Of a DNA stretch of 64,000 nucleotides, positions 8,457-18,297 are shown piece after piece. The stretch is taken from the NCBI GenBank assembly GCA_030159235.1, contig BSBG01000002.1, positions 62,001 through 126,000 of the forward strand, in the 5' to 3' direction. The stretch comes from Bacillus safensis. Lineage in GTDB: Bacteria; Bacillota; Bacilli; Bacillales; Bacillaceae. Positions within the stretch are counted from its first letter, which is position 1; each line of letters starts with the position of its first letter. The position numbers and the translations under genes were made by a program. The notes under the pieces are model-generated. The model was not told the origin of the DNA and ran no database searches. It worked only from the letters and a program-made list of their open reading frames with translations.

Positions 8457-10354
8457 GATCCAATTCCTTTTCTTGGTGCTGCGGGAAGCAGGTCACGTAA
8501 AGTCTCAGCGACCTGTGCTTTCGTTAGACCAATTTCTTCAAGCAGGGCATCAACACTTCCATGCTCTATAAATTCATCTGGGATGCCCATACGTTCTACT
8601 TTGATATGTGATGCTTTCTTGTCGTGGATATATTCTAATACGCTGCTGCCAAACCCGCCTTGGAGCACAGCTTCTTCAATCGTTAAAATCGGAATGCCTT
8701 CAGAAAGAATATCATTTAACATCGCTTCATCAAGCGGCTTAATAAACCGGGCATTGACGACACGAATTGATTTCCCTTCTTTTTGAAGTTCCTCCGCTGC
8801 CTGCATCGCCATTTTAATCGTTGTACCGAATGTTAAAATGACCGCATCCTTCCCTTGACGAAGAACCTCCCAAGACCCAATCGGAATAGTTTTCAGCTGT
8901 TCATCCATTTTCACGCCAAGACCATTTCCGCGCGGGAAGCGCATAGCGATAGGACCATCATCATACTGAATGGCTGTATTGACCATGTGCTGTCCTTCAT
9001 TTTCATCCTTCGGCATCATGAGCACCATATTCGGCATATGGCGCATGAAGGCAATATCAAACACACCTTGATGCGTTTCTCCATCTGCACCGACAAGACC
9101 CGCACGGTCAATTCCGATAAATACATTGAGGTTCTGGCGGCAAATATCATGCAGCACTTGGTCATAGGCTCTTTGCAGGAACGTTGAATAAATCGCTAAA
9201 AACGGCTTCATATCCTGCGTCGCAAGCCCAGCTGCCATTGTAGCTGCATGCTGCTCAGCAATTCCTACATCAAACATTCGCTCTGGAAATTCCTTTGCAA
9301 AACCTTCAAGTTTTGAACCAACAGGCATCGCAGGTGTGATGGCAACAATTCGCTCATCTTGTCGCGCCAGCTTTCTGACGGTTTCACTGACAAGACCACT
9401 CCATGACGGTGCAGCAGCTGCCGGTTTCACAAAGTCACCTGTATCAATTTTGTATGGGCCTGTGCCATGCCAAGTCCCGATTTTATCGGATTCTGCCGGC
9501 TGATAGCCTTTTCCTTTTTTCGTAATGACATGCAGAAGAACAGGACCTTTTGTTTTCTTTGCATATTCAAGGTTTTCAAAAAGATCTTCATACGAATGTC
9601 CATCTACAGGGCCTAAGTAAGTGAATCCCATTTCCTCAAAGAACATCCCAGACACAAGTAAATACTTCAGGCTGTCTTTAATGCGCTCTGCTGTGGCAGC
9701 GAGCTTTCCGCCTACAGCTGGAATTCGCTTGAATAAATATTCAAGCTCATCCTTTACCCATTGGTATTTACCCGCTGTACGCAGTCTGCCAAGCATTGTG
9801 TGAATCGCTCCAACGTTTGGCGCAATACTCATTTCATTATCGTTTAATATGACAATCATATCTTTCTTTTCATCACCGATATGATTCAAGGCTTCAAGCG
9901 CCATACCTCCGGTTAATGCGCCATCGCCGATAATCGGCAGGATATATTCATCTGTCCCTTTAATATCCCGCGCCGCCGCCATGCCCATTGCGCCAGATAA
10001 TGAGGTTGAACTGTGACCTGTTTCCCAAACATCGTGCTCGCTTTCATTTCGTTTAGGAAAACCGCAAAGCCCTTTATATTGACGAAGTGTTTCAAACTCC
10101 GCCCCTCTTCCAGTTAACAGCTTGTGAACATAAGACTGATGTCCAACATCCCAAAGGAATTTGTCTTTCGGACTGTCAAATACTTTATGAAGAGCAACAG
10201 TGAGTTCAACGACACCCAAGTTCGGACCGATATGCCCGCCAGAGTTAGCTAAGGACTCAATTAAAAACATACGAATGTCAGCACTAAGTTCCTCTAATTC
10301 TGCATTTGACATTCCTTTTAGAAACGTTGGATTTTTTATTGATAAAAGATCCAA
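8453..10354 (-). CDS. dxs: 1-deoxy-D-xylulose-5-phosphate synthase
   Basis: 633 residues, the usual DXS length. It condenses pyruvate with glyceraldehyde 3-phosphate, the first step of the MEP isoprenoid route, in the cytoplasm. The thiamine diphosphate motif runs from GDGALTGG to LNDNEMSI (about 150-185). The catalytic Glu is in DVGIAEQHA (about 370), with a transketolase C-terminal domain after that. The start is TTG (TTGGATCTT) with a weak ribosome site, as I recall for the B. subtilis gene. ispA, the next isoprenoid gene, lies just upstream, so the two pathway steps are linked. Confidence 0.97.
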   Translation of the reverse strand: MDLLSIKNPTFLKGMSNAELEELSADIRMFLIESLANSGGHIGPNLGVVELTVALHKVFDSPKDKFLWDVGHQSYVHKLLTGRGAEFETLRQYKGLCGFPKRNESEHDVWETGHSSTSLSGAMGMAAARDIKGTDEYILPIIGDGALTGGMALEALNHIGDEKKDMIVILNDNEMSIAPNVGAIHTMLGRLRTAGKYQWVKDELEYLFKRIPAVGGKLAATAERIKDSLKYLLVSGMFFEEMGFTYLGPVDGHSYEDLFENLEYAKKTKGPVLLHVITKKGKGYQPAESDKIGTWHGTGPYKIDTGDFVKPAAAAPSWSGLVSETVRKLARQDERIVAITPAMPVGSKLEGFAKEFPERMFDVGIAEQHAATMAAGLATQDMKPFLAIYSTFLQRAYDQVLHDICRQNLNVFIGIDRAGLVGADGETHQGVFDIAFMRHMPNMVLMMPKDENEGQHMVNTAIQYDDGPIAMRFPRGNGLGVKMDEQLKTIPIGSWEVLRQGKDAVILTFGTTIKMAMQAAEELQKEGKSIRVVNARFIKPLDEAMLNDILSEGIPILTIEEAVLQGGFGSSVLEYIHDKKASHIKVERMGIPDEFIEHGSVDALLEEIGLTKAQVAETLRDLLPAAPRKGIGS

Positions 10355-10393
10355 TCAGGATCAACTCGCTTTCAACAAAATTTCTATCTACAT

Positions 10394-10422
10394 ATATAAT
10401 GCCCTATTCCGGTGAAAACCAA
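10394..10422 (-). promoter_or_regulatory. candidate sigma-A promoter for dxs
   Basis: On the minus strand TTGGTT is separated by 17 bases from TTATAT, about 40 bases upstream of the dxs start. A perfect inverted repeat TAAACTGT-TT... (10450-10467) lies about 28 bases further upstream. Confidence 0.4.
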
Positions 10423-10504
10423 GTGGGAATAAGAGTTGTCTCATCATGATAAACTGTTTACAGTTTACCACAATTGCTCGAAGACCCTCAAATCTAGGCT
10501 GTTT

Positions 10505-11395
10505 TTAATGATCTCTTGAGGCAATCAGATCACATAACTCATGAAGCAATTGCTGCTCTAATTCAAGATTTGAGACAATTTCTTTTGCACGTGTAATGTG
10601 CTCATGCAGCTTTTCTTTTGCTCCTGAAAGCGTTAATAAAGAAGGATATGTCGACTTTTCATTGGCTGTATCAGAACCGACCCGTTTTCCTATTTTTTCT
10701 TCGATGCCTTCAAGATCTAAAATATCATCACGGATTTGAAAAGCAATGCCGATATGATAGCTGAACTCTCTTAGCTTTTCAATATCGTCATTTGAAGCCC
10801 CAGCAAGCATCGCACCTGCTGTGACGCTGAATGTGAGAAGCTTTCCTGTTTTCCGGGCGTGAATGGATTCTAGTTCAGCAAGCGGTACTTGTTTTTGCTC
10901 TGCTTCCATGTCATCAAATTGACCGCCAACCATTCCTAGTGCACCTGCTGACCTCACAAGCTCATCTATGATTCTGAGCTTTTGGTCAGCAGAGACACTG
11001 CTAGATAGCTGGGATGTAATCAGGCGGAAGCTTTCTGTTAAAAGTGCATCACCCGCTAGAACCGCTGTTGCTTCTCCGTATACTTTATGGTTGGTCGGCT
11101 TTCCTCTGCGAAGATCATCGTCGTCCATGCAAGGAAGGTCGTCGTGTATCAATGAATACGTATGAATCATCTCTACTGCACAACCAACCGGTATGCCATC
11201 TTCTTCATTTTTTCCGTAGGCATGTAATAAAGCAAGAACAAGAACAGGACGAAGTCTTTTTCCTCCAGCTTTTAGAGAGTAAAGCATCGAAGATTTAAGG
11301 TCCTCTGGAATTTTCAATTCCTGAACATATGTAAATAAATAATCTTCAATATCCTTTTTTCGTGTTGTTAAAAAATCATGCAAATTACTTGTCAC
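10505..11395 (-). CDS. ispA: farnesyl diphosphate synthase (IspA)
   Basis: A trans-prenyltransferase of 296 residues that makes C15 farnesyl diphosphate. The first aspartate-rich motif is in [15 protein letters not shown] (about 83-97) and the second is RDDILD (about 225). An ATG two codons upstream is possible, but AAGGAGG lies only three bases before it and nine bases before the GTG at 11395. The GTG also gives the same length as B. subtilis IspA. The start lies within the xseB 3' end, so translation is coupled. Confidence 0.95.
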   Translation of the reverse strand: MTSNLHDFLTTRKKDIEDYLFTYVQELKIPEDLKSSMLYSLKAGGKRLRPVLVLALLHAYGKNEEDGIPVGCAVEMIHTYSLIHDDLPCMDDDDLRRGKPTNHKVYGEATAVLAGDALLTESFRLITSQLSSSVSADQKLRIIDELVRSAGALGMVGGQFDDMEAEQKQVPLAELESIHARKTGKLLTFSVTAGAMLAGASNDDIEKLREFSYHIGIAFQIRDDILDLEGIEEKIGKRVGSDTANEKSTYPSLLTLSGAKEKLHEHITRAKEIVSNLELEQQLLHELCDLIASRDH

Positions 11396-11645
11396 CAGCA
11401 TCTGCCTCCTTCACTGAGAAAGGAGCCAGCTCACCGTCCTCTTTCAAAATGAAATCCATTTGCTTTTCAACGTGCTGTAATTTTTCATGACAAAGCTTTG
11501 AAAGTGTCATGCCTTCTTGGAAATAATGAATGGCTTGCTCAAGTGGTACATCTCCTTCTTCGAGCTTCCCAACTATCTCCTCAAGACCTTTCATCGCTTC
11601 TTCAAATGTCATTTGTTCTTCTTTTTGTTTATTTGAGTCTGTCAT
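11385..11645 (-). CDS. xseB: exodeoxyribonuclease VII small subunit
   Basis: 86 residues, all helical, with the family core [34 protein letters not shown] (given here in part: residues about 13-46). It forms the ExoVII complex with XseA, degrading single-stranded DNA. The ATG overlaps the xseA stop (ATGA) and follows GGAGGGGC. Its 3' end overlaps ispA. Confidence 0.95.
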   Translation of the reverse strand: MTDSNKQKEEQMTFEEAMKGLEEIVGKLEEGDVPLEQAIHYFQEGMTLSKLCHEKLQHVEKQMDFILKEDGELAPFSVKEADAGDK

Positions 11646-12988
11646 GATGATTGCCCCTCCTTCTCAATAACCTCACAAATTAGACGGCCATCCTTCATGG
11701 TGATGGTCAGTTGATCCTTCGTATCAACTTGGTTCACACTTTTAATCAGTTCATCGTCTTTATAGGCTAAACTGTAGCCTCTTTCCATCACTTGAAGTGG
11801 ATTTAATGCATTTAGTTTACCAAGAACAGATTGGAACTGCGAATGAATTGTTTTCATTTGCACATTCATGCTGCGGATGAGCTGTTCTGTTTCATTGGCG
11901 TGGCGTTTTTTCGCCTGAAGCAGCTGTTCTTTTGGATGAAGTGGCTTCAGTCTGTATGTCTGGCGGTCTAATTGACTGCGCTTTTGTTCAATTTGTCTCG
12001 TCAGCTGTTTTTGAAAACGGTCAAAAACCAAATCGAATTGCTGCTCTTTTTGCTCCTGTAATCGTTTTGGAAACCGGAAGGCATAAGAGGATTGCAGTGC
12101 CACAAGACGGTCTTTCGCTTGTGAAGTTCGATTTTTTACAGCCCTTGTGAGCCGAATGTCGATAGATTTGATTCGTTCAATTAAATCGGCTGTGCTTGGA
12201 ACAGCAAGCTCGGCTGCTCCTGTTGGTGTGGGTGCTCTCATGTCTGCAGTGAAATCACTGATCGTAAAGTCCGTTTCGTGCCCAACTGCAGAAATGATGG
12301 GAATGTCTGATGCGAAGATCGCTCTTGCGACAGCTTCTTCATTAAAGGCCCAAAGTTCTTCAATCGAACCGCCTCCTCTTCCGACAATCAACACATCACA
12401 GAGCTGTTTATCATTTGCTTCCTTGATCCGCTCTACGATTGAACGGGTAGCATTTTCACCTTGGACCAGCGCGGGAAGCACAATGATTTTCGCTTGCTGA
12501 TAGCGCCGGTTAATCGTTGTGATGACGTCTCGAACAGCCGCTCCTGTTGGAGACGTAATGACACCAACAACCTCCGGGTATTCAGGAATTGGTTTTTTAT
12601 AGCGCGCATCAAATAAGCCTTCACTTGCCAGTTTTTTCTTCAGCTCTTCATATGCGAGATGAAGAGCACCAACACCATCAGGCTGCATTTCTTTTGCATA
12701 TAATTGATAGTTGCCGCTTGGTTCATATACTTGGATCCCGCCACGTACAAACACTTTCATTCCGCTCTTTGGTGAAAAAGGCAGCTTCGATGCGGAGCGC
12801 TGGAACATGACAGCTTGCATGCGGGCGTTTTCGTCTTTTAAGGTGAAGTAAACATGACCTCTTGAATGAATCTTTACATTGGATAATTCACCTTTGATCC
12901 AAATGTCTTCTAAATGCGGATCCACATCAAATTTTCTTTTTATGTATTTTGTAAGGGCTGTGACCGTCACAAAGGCTTTTTCACTCAT
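11642..12988 (-). CDS. xseA: exodeoxyribonuclease VII large subunit
   Basis: 448 residues. An N-terminal OB-fold (about 1-100, [18 protein letters not shown]) is followed by the catalytic domain with [13 protein letters not shown] (about 135-147), GRGGGS and GHETD, then a long coiled coil that binds XseB. An upstream in-frame ATG would add ten residues. The ATG at 12988 has GAGGAGG at ideal spacing and gives the B. subtilis length, so it is preferred. It follows folD by a 70-base gap that contains a hairpin. Confidence 0.96.
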   Translation of the reverse strand: MSEKAFVTVTALTKYIKRKFDVDPHLEDIWIKGELSNVKIHSRGHVYFTLKDENARMQAVMFQRSASKLPFSPKSGMKVFVRGGIQVYEPSGNYQLYAKEMQPDGVGALHLAYEELKKKLASEGLFDARYKKPIPEYPEVVGVITSPTGAAVRDVITTINRRYQQAKIIVLPALVQGENATRSIVERIKEANDKQLCDVLIVGRGGGSIEELWAFNEEAVARAIFASDIPIISAVGHETDFTISDFTADMRAPTPTGAAELAVPSTADLIERIKSIDIRLTRAVKNRTSQAKDRLVALQSSYAFRFPKRLQEQKEQQFDLVFDRFQKQLTRQIEQKRSQLDRQTYRLKPLHPKEQLLQAKKRHANETEQLIRSMNVQMKTIHSQFQSVLGKLNALNPLQVMERGYSLAYKDDELIKSVNQVDTKDQLTITMKDGRLICEVIEKEGQSS

Positions 12989-13017
12989 GACGTATTCCTC
13001 CTCTTCAAAAACGCACA

Positions 13018-13048
13018 TTCATCCACCGGCAGCATGCAGGTGGATGAA
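13018..13048. repeat. intercistronic hairpin between folD and xseA
   Basis: TTCATCCACC and GGTGGATGAA form a perfect 10-bp stem around an 11-base loop. There is no T tract, so it is not a standard terminator. It may be an mRNA processing or stability element between folD and xseA. Confidence 0.6.
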
Positions 13049-13058
13049 TGGATAAAGC

Positions 13059-13910
13059 TTATGCTAATGTACGTTTTGCTGATTTAACCGTATTATGTGC
13101 AAGCATCGTAATCGTCATTGGACCGACTCCGCCAGGAACTGGTGTGATGTAGGAAGCTTTTTCTTTTGCTTCTTCAAAATCTACATCTCCAACAAGTTTC
13201 CCAGTATCCAAACGATTGACTCCTACATCGATGACAATTGCGCCTTCTTTGATTTGGTCAGCTTTAATAAAGTTTGCTCGACCGACGGCAACAACTAAAA
13301 TGTCCGCTTTTAACGTATGTTCTGAAATATTCGCCGTTCTTGAATGGCAGTAAGTAACCGTTGCGTTTTCGTTTAACAGCAATTGTCCAACTGGTTTGCC
13401 AACAATATTACTGCGTCCAACAACAACGACTTCTTTTCCAGAAAGACTGACACCCGTTTTGTTCAATAATTCAACAATGCCTGCTGGTGTACAAGGAAGG
13501 AATGTATCTTCCCCAAGCAGCATTTTCCCGATATTTAATGGATGGAAACCATCCACATCTTTATCAGGTGAAATACGTTCAATGACGGCTTTTTCAGAAA
13601 TATGTTTTGGCAGTGGAAGTTGAACAAGAATCCCGTGGAATTGATCGTTCGCATTGTACTGATCAATCAGCTGAAGCAATTCTTCTTCTGTTAAAGAAGC
13701 GTCTAAGTGATCAAGCTGGAAATGCATGCCCATTGCTTCAGCTGCTTTTTTCTTCCCGCGTACGTAAGAAAGTGAAGCCGGATCATCACCGATTAGAATA
13801 ACGGCAAGACCAGGTGTGACTCCTTTTTGTTTTAGCTCTTCTACTTCTTTTGCTAATTGTTCACGCTTTTCTTTTGCTGTTTCTTTCCCATCGATGATTG
13901 TTGCTGTCAT
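13059..13910 (-). CDS. folD: bifunctional methylenetetrahydrofolate dehydrogenase/cyclohydrolase
   Basis: 283 residues, standard FolD length. It interconverts 5,10-methylene-THF, methenyl-THF and 10-formyl-THF in the cytoplasm. The substrate-site motif is [14 protein letters not shown] with the conserved Tyr-x3-Lys (about 49-56). [25 protein letters not shown] (NADP site) and the C-terminal [10 protein letters not shown] are all present. AGGAGG lies upstream of the ATG. It lies between nusB and xseA. Confidence 0.98.
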   Translation of the reverse strand: MTATIIDGKETAKEKREQLAKEVEELKQKGVTPGLAVILIGDDPASLSYVRGKKKAAEAMGMHFQLDHLDASLTEEELLQLIDQYNANDQFHGILVQLPLPKHISEKAVIERISPDKDVDGFHPLNIGKMLLGEDTFLPCTPAGIVELLNKTGVSLSGKEVVVVGRSNIVGKPVGQLLLNENATVTYCHSRTANISEHTLKADILVVAVGRANFIKADQIKEGAIVIDVGVNRLDTGKLVGDVDFEEAKEKASYITPVPGGVGPMTITMLAHNTVKSAKRTLA

Positions 13911-13921
13911 GTCGAATCCTC

Positions 13922-14317
13922 CTATTGCTGCTTTAGGTCATTTTTAATGTTTGAAAGTACACCATTTACAAATTTCGGTGCTTTATCATCACCAAATAAT
14001 TTGGCGAGTTCAATTGCTTCATTCATTGAGACACTAACTGGGATGTCTTCTTGATACACCATCTCGTAAACAGACAGCCTTAAAATGGCTCTGTCTACGT
14101 TTGCAATACGATCGAGTTTCCAATTCACTAGATGCTGTGAGATCATGTCATCAAGCTTGTCCTTATGTTCAAGCACACCGAAAACCAGTTCCTCGAAAAA
14201 AGGATCTGATTCTTGTTCATCCAGCGCATGTGTAATGGCCTCTTTCGGATCAATATTGCTCACATCAATTTGAAATAATGTTTGTAGCGCCTTTTCTCTT
14301 GCAGTTCTTCTTTTCAT
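13922..14317 (-). CDS. nusB: transcription antitermination factor NusB
   Basis: 131 residues, all helical. [18 protein letters not shown] (3-20) is the RNA-binding N-terminus. The C-terminal [21 protein letters not shown] is the family signature. It binds boxA RNA with NusE (S10) in ribosomal RNA antitermination. AAAGGAG lies before the ATG. It is the first gene of the nusB-folD-xseA-xseB-ispA-dxs-yqxC run. Confidence 0.97.
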   Translation of the reverse strand: MKRRTAREKALQTLFQIDVSNIDPKEAITHALDEQESDPFFEELVFGVLEHKDKLDDMISQHLVNWKLDRIANVDRAILRLSVYEMVYQEDIPVSVSMNEAIELAKLFGDDKAPKFVNGVLSNIKNDLKQQ

Positions 14318-14366
14318 TATTTACTCCTTTAACCACTTTATCCGCTTGTCGTTAAGCCATACAGAG

Positions 14367-14375
14367 ATCATAACA
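14367..14375 (-). promoter_or_regulatory. candidate extended -10 of the nusB promoter
   Basis: On the minus strand TGTTATGAT is an extended -10 (TGnTATGAT), about 50 bases before the nusB ATG. No good -35 is seen at 16-18 bases. The remaining sequence to the yqhY terminator shows nothing else clear. Confidence 0.4.
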
Positions 14376-14480
14376 TATTTTGACCGTGGTCGCACCAAGA
14401 TCCATGCGAGCTGTGACGAAAAACGAATCAATTAACGCGTGACGTAATCAATATTCGGAAATCACCCAAAAATGAGCTTT

Positions 14481-14513
14481 AAAAAACCAAAGAGGCAATG
14501 CCTCCTTGGTTTC
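14481..14513 (-). terminator. terminator of the accB-accC-yqhY operon
   Basis: On the minus strand AAACCAAGGAGGC pairs with GCCTCTTTGGTTT (one bulge), followed by TTTT. Confidence 0.8.
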
Positions 14514-14527
14514 AATTGAACCCTTTT

Positions 14528-14941
14528 TTACATTTCTTGATCTACTTCAGCCTCAGGTGCTTTTGTATCAAATTGAATGCCAACAACATGAATGTTGATT
14601 TCATTAATTGTTAAGGCAGTCATGTTTAAAAGGGTTTGACGGATATTTTCTTGTACAGCAGTGGATACCTTTGGAATGGACAGGCCAAATTGAACCACAC
14701 AATAGACATCAACTGTGATGCCTTCATCAGAGACATCTACTTTTACACCTTTACGGTGATTTTTCTTACCAAAGCGTTCTGCTACATCAGCAGCGAAATT
14801 GCCGCGCATTTCGGCAATGCCTTCGACCTCTGAAGCGGCGATCCCAGCAATGACTTCAATCACTTCTGGTGCAATTTGCACTTTTCCCAATTGATCTTCA
14901 TCAATGTTCATTTCAAGCAAATTGTTTTCTGACACGATCAT
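14528..14941 (-). CDS. yqhY: Asp23/Gls24 family protein YqhY
   Basis: 137 residues. The DUF322 (Asp23) domain spans about 18-115 (VQIAPEVIEVIAGIAASEVEGI and VDVYCVVQFG). In Firmicutes the gene follows accB-accC, and the protein has been tied to control of acetyl-CoA carboxylase activity. That role comes from the B. subtilis literature, not from this sequence. GGAGGTGA precedes the ATG. It lies 19 bases after accC. Confidence 0.92.
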   Translation of the reverse strand: MIVSENNLLEMNIDEDQLGKVQIAPEVIEVIAGIAASEVEGIAEMRGNFAADVAERFGKKNHRKGVKVDVSDEGITVDVYCVVQFGLSIPKVSTAVQENIRQTLLNMTALTINEINIHVVGIQFDTKAPEAEVDQEM

Positions 14942-14960
14942 TCACCTCCGAAAGCTGTGA

Positions 14961-16310
14961 TTATTTCATGATTTGGTATGTTTCTAAAAACTTCGTATTA
15001 AAATTACCGCTCACAAATGTTTCATGCTCGAGCAATCTAAGGTGGAATGGAATGGTTGTGTAGACTCCTTCAATGACGAATTCTTGAAGCGCTCGTTTCA
15101 TTTTCGCAATTGCTTCTTCTCTCGTCTTACCATATGTGATCACTTTTGCAATCATGCTGTCATAATATGGCGGAATCACATAGCCCGGATAAGCGGCAGA
15201 ATCAACACGTACACCTAGTCCGCCTGGCGGAAGATACATTTTAATTTCACCAGCTGAAGGCATGAAGTTTTTTTCTGGGTTCTCAGCATTAATTCGGCAT
15301 TCGATTGCCCAGCCATCATATACGACATCCTCTTGTGTAAGAGAAAGCTTTTCACCTGATGCGACCTTGATCTGTTCTTTGATCAAGTCTACACCTGTGA
15401 CCATTTCTGTCACAGGATGCTCTACTTGAATACGAGTATTCATTTCCATGAAGTAGAACTTCTCTTCATTATAATCATAGATGAATTCGACTGTTCCAGC
15501 ACCAGTGTATTCAACAGCTTCTGCAGCTTTTACGGCTGCTTCACCCATTTGCTCACGGATCCCTGCATTCAGTGCTGGTGATGGCGTTTCTTCAAGTAGC
15601 TTTTGCATTCTTCTTTGGATCGAGCAATCACGCTCTCCTAAGTGAATGGTATGGCCATGCTGATCTGCAAGCACTTGGATTTCCACATGTCTAAAGTCTT
15701 CAATGAATTTCTCCAAATAGACACCTGGGTTACCAAAGTTTTGCGCTGCTTCCTGTTGCGTGATGGTAACACCGTTAATGAGCTCTTCTTCCGTACGAGC
15801 CACACGGATTCCTTTACCGCCGCCGCCTGCAGTTGCTTTGATAATGACAGGATACCCAATACTAGCTGCTGTTGAAACAGCATCATCAAGATCTTTTACA
15901 ATTCCTTGAGAACCAGGAACAATCGGGACGCCTGCACTCTTCATTGTTTCTCGCGCAACATCTTTCGTTCCCATTTTGGAAATTGCTGACGCAGTTGGTC
16001 CAACAAAGATCACATTACATTCCTCGCAAAGCTCTGCAAAGTCTGCATTTTCTGCTAAAAAGCCGTAACCTGGGTGGATGGCATCTGTACCTGTTAATTT
16101 TGCTACACTGACAATATTTGTGACATTTAAATAACTATCTTTAGAAGCAGTCGGTCCGATGCAATATGCTTCATCAGCCATTTGTACATGCAGCGCATCG
16201 CGATCCGCTTCAGAAAATACCGCAACAGTTTCAATTCCAAGCTCTTTACAAGCACGGATAATTCTAACTGCGATTTCTCCTCTGTTTGCAATTAATAGCT
16301 TTTTAATCAT
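14961..16310 (-). CDS. accC: biotin carboxylase subunit of acetyl-CoA carboxylase
   Basis: 449 residues, the standard length. The N-terminal biotin carboxylase domain contains [10 protein letters not shown] (about 79-88). The ATP-grasp domain has the glycine-rich loop GGGGKGIR (about 162-169), and the active site has [14 protein letters not shown] (about 288-301). It carboxylates the biotin on AccB using bicarbonate and ATP, the first committed step of fatty acid synthesis. AAGGAG precedes the ATG, 11 bases after accB. Confidence 0.98.
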   Translation of the reverse strand: MIKKLLIANRGEIAVRIIRACKELGIETVAVFSEADRDALHVQMADEAYCIGPTASKDSYLNVTNIVSVAKLTGTDAIHPGYGFLAENADFAELCEECNVIFVGPTASAISKMGTKDVARETMKSAGVPIVPGSQGIVKDLDDAVSTAASIGYPVIIKATAGGGGKGIRVARTEEELINGVTITQQEAAQNFGNPGVYLEKFIEDFRHVEIQVLADQHGHTIHLGERDCSIQRRMQKLLEETPSPALNAGIREQMGEAAVKAAEAVEYTGAGTVEFIYDYNEEKFYFMEMNTRIQVEHPVTEMVTGVDLIKEQIKVASGEKLSLTQEDVVYDGWAIECRINAENPEKNFMPSAGEIKMYLPPGGLGVRVDSAAYPGYVIPPYYDSMIAKVITYGKTREEAIAKMKRALQEFVIEGVYTTIPFHLRLLEHETFVSGNFNTKFLETYQIMK

Positions 16311-16321
16311 GATCGTACTCC

Positions 16322-16798
16322 TTACTCTGCTTTCACTAGAAAGAGGGGTTGTCCGAATTCTACAAGCTGACCGTTTTCAGCCAATACTTCGACGATTTCA
16401 CCTTTTACTTCTGCTTCGATTTCATTGAACAGTTTCATCGCTTCCACGATACATACAACTGAATTTTCCTTCACTTTAGAACCTGTTGTCACGTATGGAC
16501 CTGCTTCTGGTGAAGAAGAAGCATAAAATGTGCCAACCATTGGGGATGTGATTTTATGCAGATTTTCAGACGCAGCTGCCTCTTGTGCAGGGGCTTCGGT
16601 CTGAGCTGGAGCTTGTGCTGTAGGAGCTTGTTGAGCTGGAGCTGCTTGGACAGGAGCCACTGGTGCCGCAACTTGCTGAACGACTTCTTTGTTTTTCTTC
16701 AGTTTGATTTTTGCACCTTCGTTTTCGTACGTAAACTCATCGATTGTAGAGTCGTCAATTAATTTAATCAGTTCATGAATTTCTTCGATTTTTAACAT
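16322..16798 (-). CDS. accB: biotin carboxyl carrier protein of acetyl-CoA carboxylase
   Basis: 158 residues. A short helical N-terminus (1-38) is joined by an Ala/Pro/Gln-rich flexible linker (about 42-76) to a C-terminal biotinyl domain (about 80-158). Lys122 in EAMK122LFNE is the biotinylation site. Linker plus swinging arm is the normal AccB design. GGGGTG precedes the ATG. It is the first gene of accB-accC-yqhY. Confidence 0.97.
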   Translation of the reverse strand: MLKIEEIHELIKLIDDSTIDEFTYENEGAKIKLKKNKEVVQQVAAPVAPVQAAPAQQAPTAQAPAQTEAPAQEAAASENLHKITSPMVGTFYASSSPEAGPYVTTGSKVKENSVVCIVEAMKLFNEIEAEVKGEIVEVLAENGQLVEFGQPLFLVKAE

Positions 16799-16832
16799 GG
16801 ATTTGCACCCCTATGTATGGATTTATCTTTTT

Positions 16833-16861
16833 ATTATAGGCTAGTACTAAAAGTACGTACT
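16833..16861 (-). promoter_or_regulatory. accB promoter with GTAC-centred palindromes
   Basis: On the minus strand a TATAAT (16833-16838) lies about 35 bases before the accB ATG. Immediately upstream are two palindromes, TAGTACTA (16842-16849) and AGTACGTACT (about 16852-16861). The TTAGTAC half-site of the lipid regulator FapR occurs here once, but the second half is poor. The -10 is convincing; the operator is only a suggestion. Confidence 0.45.
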
Positions 16862-16953
16862 ATACCCATCTTACAGGAGGATTTCAATGAATTCAACTAC
16901 TATTGTGGTGAAGCGCCTCGCAAAAGCCCCTTGGAAAGGGCGTCAACCCGCAT

Positions 16954-16981
16954 GAAAAAACGCCCTTTTTGGCAAAGGGCG
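16954..16981 (-). terminator. terminator of the spoIIIA operon
   Basis: CGCCCTTT and AAAGGGCG form an 8-bp stem, followed on the minus strand by TTTTTT, just downstream of spoIIIAH. Confidence 0.85.
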
Positions 16982-16993
16982 CCAGTTCATTTT

Positions 16994-17629
16994 TTATTGA
17001 TTAGAGGGCTCAAATGTGACAGCTACGTTGTCAAGACCTCTCATTTCTTTTGTGACCATATCAATAATATCTGCCGCTTGGGATTTGGATTTTTTGTCAG
17101 AACGAACCGTGATGTTCACTTTATCTCCTTCAGCACTCACCAGCGCATCTTTATATCCTTTTGTTTTAATTAAGGTCTCGAGCTGGCGCTCAGTTCCTTC
17201 TGCTTCACTAAGCGCTGTCATTTGATCATATGCTTCACTTTTTTCTTGCGCTGTTGCATCGTCACTGGAGACGATTTCATTGAATTCTTCGCGCTGCTTG
17301 CTTCGTTTATCTTCGAGCTCTAGTCTGTATGTTGTGAAAAGTTCATCGTCTGTTTGCTCTGACACAGCCTTTCCTTCTTCACCGCTTGTTTCGATCCCCT
17401 CTTGTTTGCCGCTTGTTTCTTTGTCAGTGGACTTCTTATCAGCGCCTTTTTCCGTTCCTTTGTCCATCCCTTTTTCTGTTTCAGCCTTTTTCTCTTCCGT
17501 TCCTTTTGACTTCGTATCTTCTACTGTCACTGCATTTTCACCTTGTGGAGACATGATATAGTACACACTTAATACGACAACTAAACTTAGCATCGTTAAT
17601 AGCCAAACCGTTTGTTTTTTTAACATCAT
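16994..17629 (-). CDS. spoIIIAH: SpoIIIAH, mother-cell half of the sporulation channel
   Basis: 211 residues. One N-terminal membrane segment (about 7-26) is followed by a charged low-complexity linker rich in Lys/Glu/Thr/Gly (about 35-95) and a C-terminal ring-forming domain (about 100-211, YscJ/FliF-like). In B. subtilis it is inserted in the mother-cell membrane and binds forespore SpoIIQ across the intermembrane space. The linker looks longer and more repetitive (repeated GTEKG-type motifs) than I expect. It is the last gene of the operon, overlapping spoIIIAG by four bases. Confidence 0.93.
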   Translation of the reverse strand: MMLKKQTVWLLTMLSLVVVLSVYYIMSPQGENAVTVEDTKSKGTEEKKAETEKGMDKGTEKGADKKSTDKETSGKQEGIETSGEEGKAVSEQTDDELFTTYRLELEDKRSKQREEFNEIVSSDDATAQEKSEAYDQMTALSEAEGTERQLETLIKTKGYKDALVSAEGDKVNITVRSDKKSKSQAADIIDMVTKEMRGLDNVAVTFEPSNQ

Positions 17630-18297
17630 TCCGAATCCTCCTTGATTTTTTTAGGGGCAACTGCCACTCTATGGCTCGGTACATCAAGCACTCTTGTAAC
17701 CGCTTCAATGATGGTTTTCTTTATTTGAACGTTGTCTACTCCTTGAGCAACAACGAGGACACCACGAATTTCTGGTTTTTTCGTTTGGACAACGACTGGT
17801 GTTTCTTCATTGCCATTTTTAATGATGACGATTTCTTCTTCTTTTGTTTGATCAGTAACACTTCGCACGCCGCCTTCCTTATCTGTTTCCTCGGTCGTTG
17901 TGCTTTTATTGGATTTGTTTTTTTCAAACACTTTTAGAGAAGTTGCATCTACATTGACCACAATCGATACATCCTCAACGCCAATGATTGTCTCTAAAAT
18001 TTCTTTCAGCTGATTTTCGTATTCTTGCTCCACGTCCTCAATTGAATTCTTTTGTTTACTTGAGGATGCCGGTTTGAATACCTCCTGCTCTTCTGAGGAT
18101 GTTTTATTAGAAGCAGGAACCGCAGCCTGTTGTTTGCTTGATGGCGGTGACAAGATCTGACTGACTAACATGAAGGACACGCCGATGATGAAGACAAGCA
18201 GTAAGTAATGGTGTTTCGTTAATTTGGGTTTTCCTTCACCTTTTTCAGGCGGCTGGAAGAATGATTTCAGCTTTTGTTTCCAGTCCTTGTTATTCAT
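17626..18297 (-). CDS. spoIIIAG: SpoIIIAG, ring protein of the sporulation channel
   Basis: About 223 residues from the ATG at 18297. One membrane helix lies near 30-48 (YLLLVFIIGVSFMLVSQIL) and a RBM/ring-building domain in the C-terminal half (about 85-220) with a charged insertion (KSNKSTTTEETDKEGG). In B. subtilis it forms a large ring in the mother-cell membrane. A TTG eight codons upstream is possible, but the ATG gives the expected MNN start. GGAGGTG is 12 bases away, and the start overlaps the spoIIIAF stop region. Confidence 0.92.
   Translation of the reverse strand: MNNKDWKQKLKSFFQPPEKGEGKPKLTKHHYLLLVFIIGVSFMLVSQILSPPSSKQQAAVPASNKTSSEEQEVFKPASSSKQKNSIEDVEQEYENQLKEILETIIGVEDVSIVVNVDATSLKVFEKNKSNKSTTTEETDKEGGVRSVTDQTKEEEIVIIKNGNEETPVVVQTKKPEIRGVLVVAQGVDNVQIKKTIIEAVTRVLDVPSHRVAVAPKKIKEDSE

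Noticed and set aside
10450-10467. cre site at the dxs palindrome
   Set aside because: TGTAAACAGTTTAT misses three positions of the CcpA consensus, including the central G.
16905-16945. Second hairpin GCCC/GGGC near the spoIIIA terminator
   Set aside because: Short, with no T run on either strand; the neighbouring stem at 16961-16981 is the better terminator.
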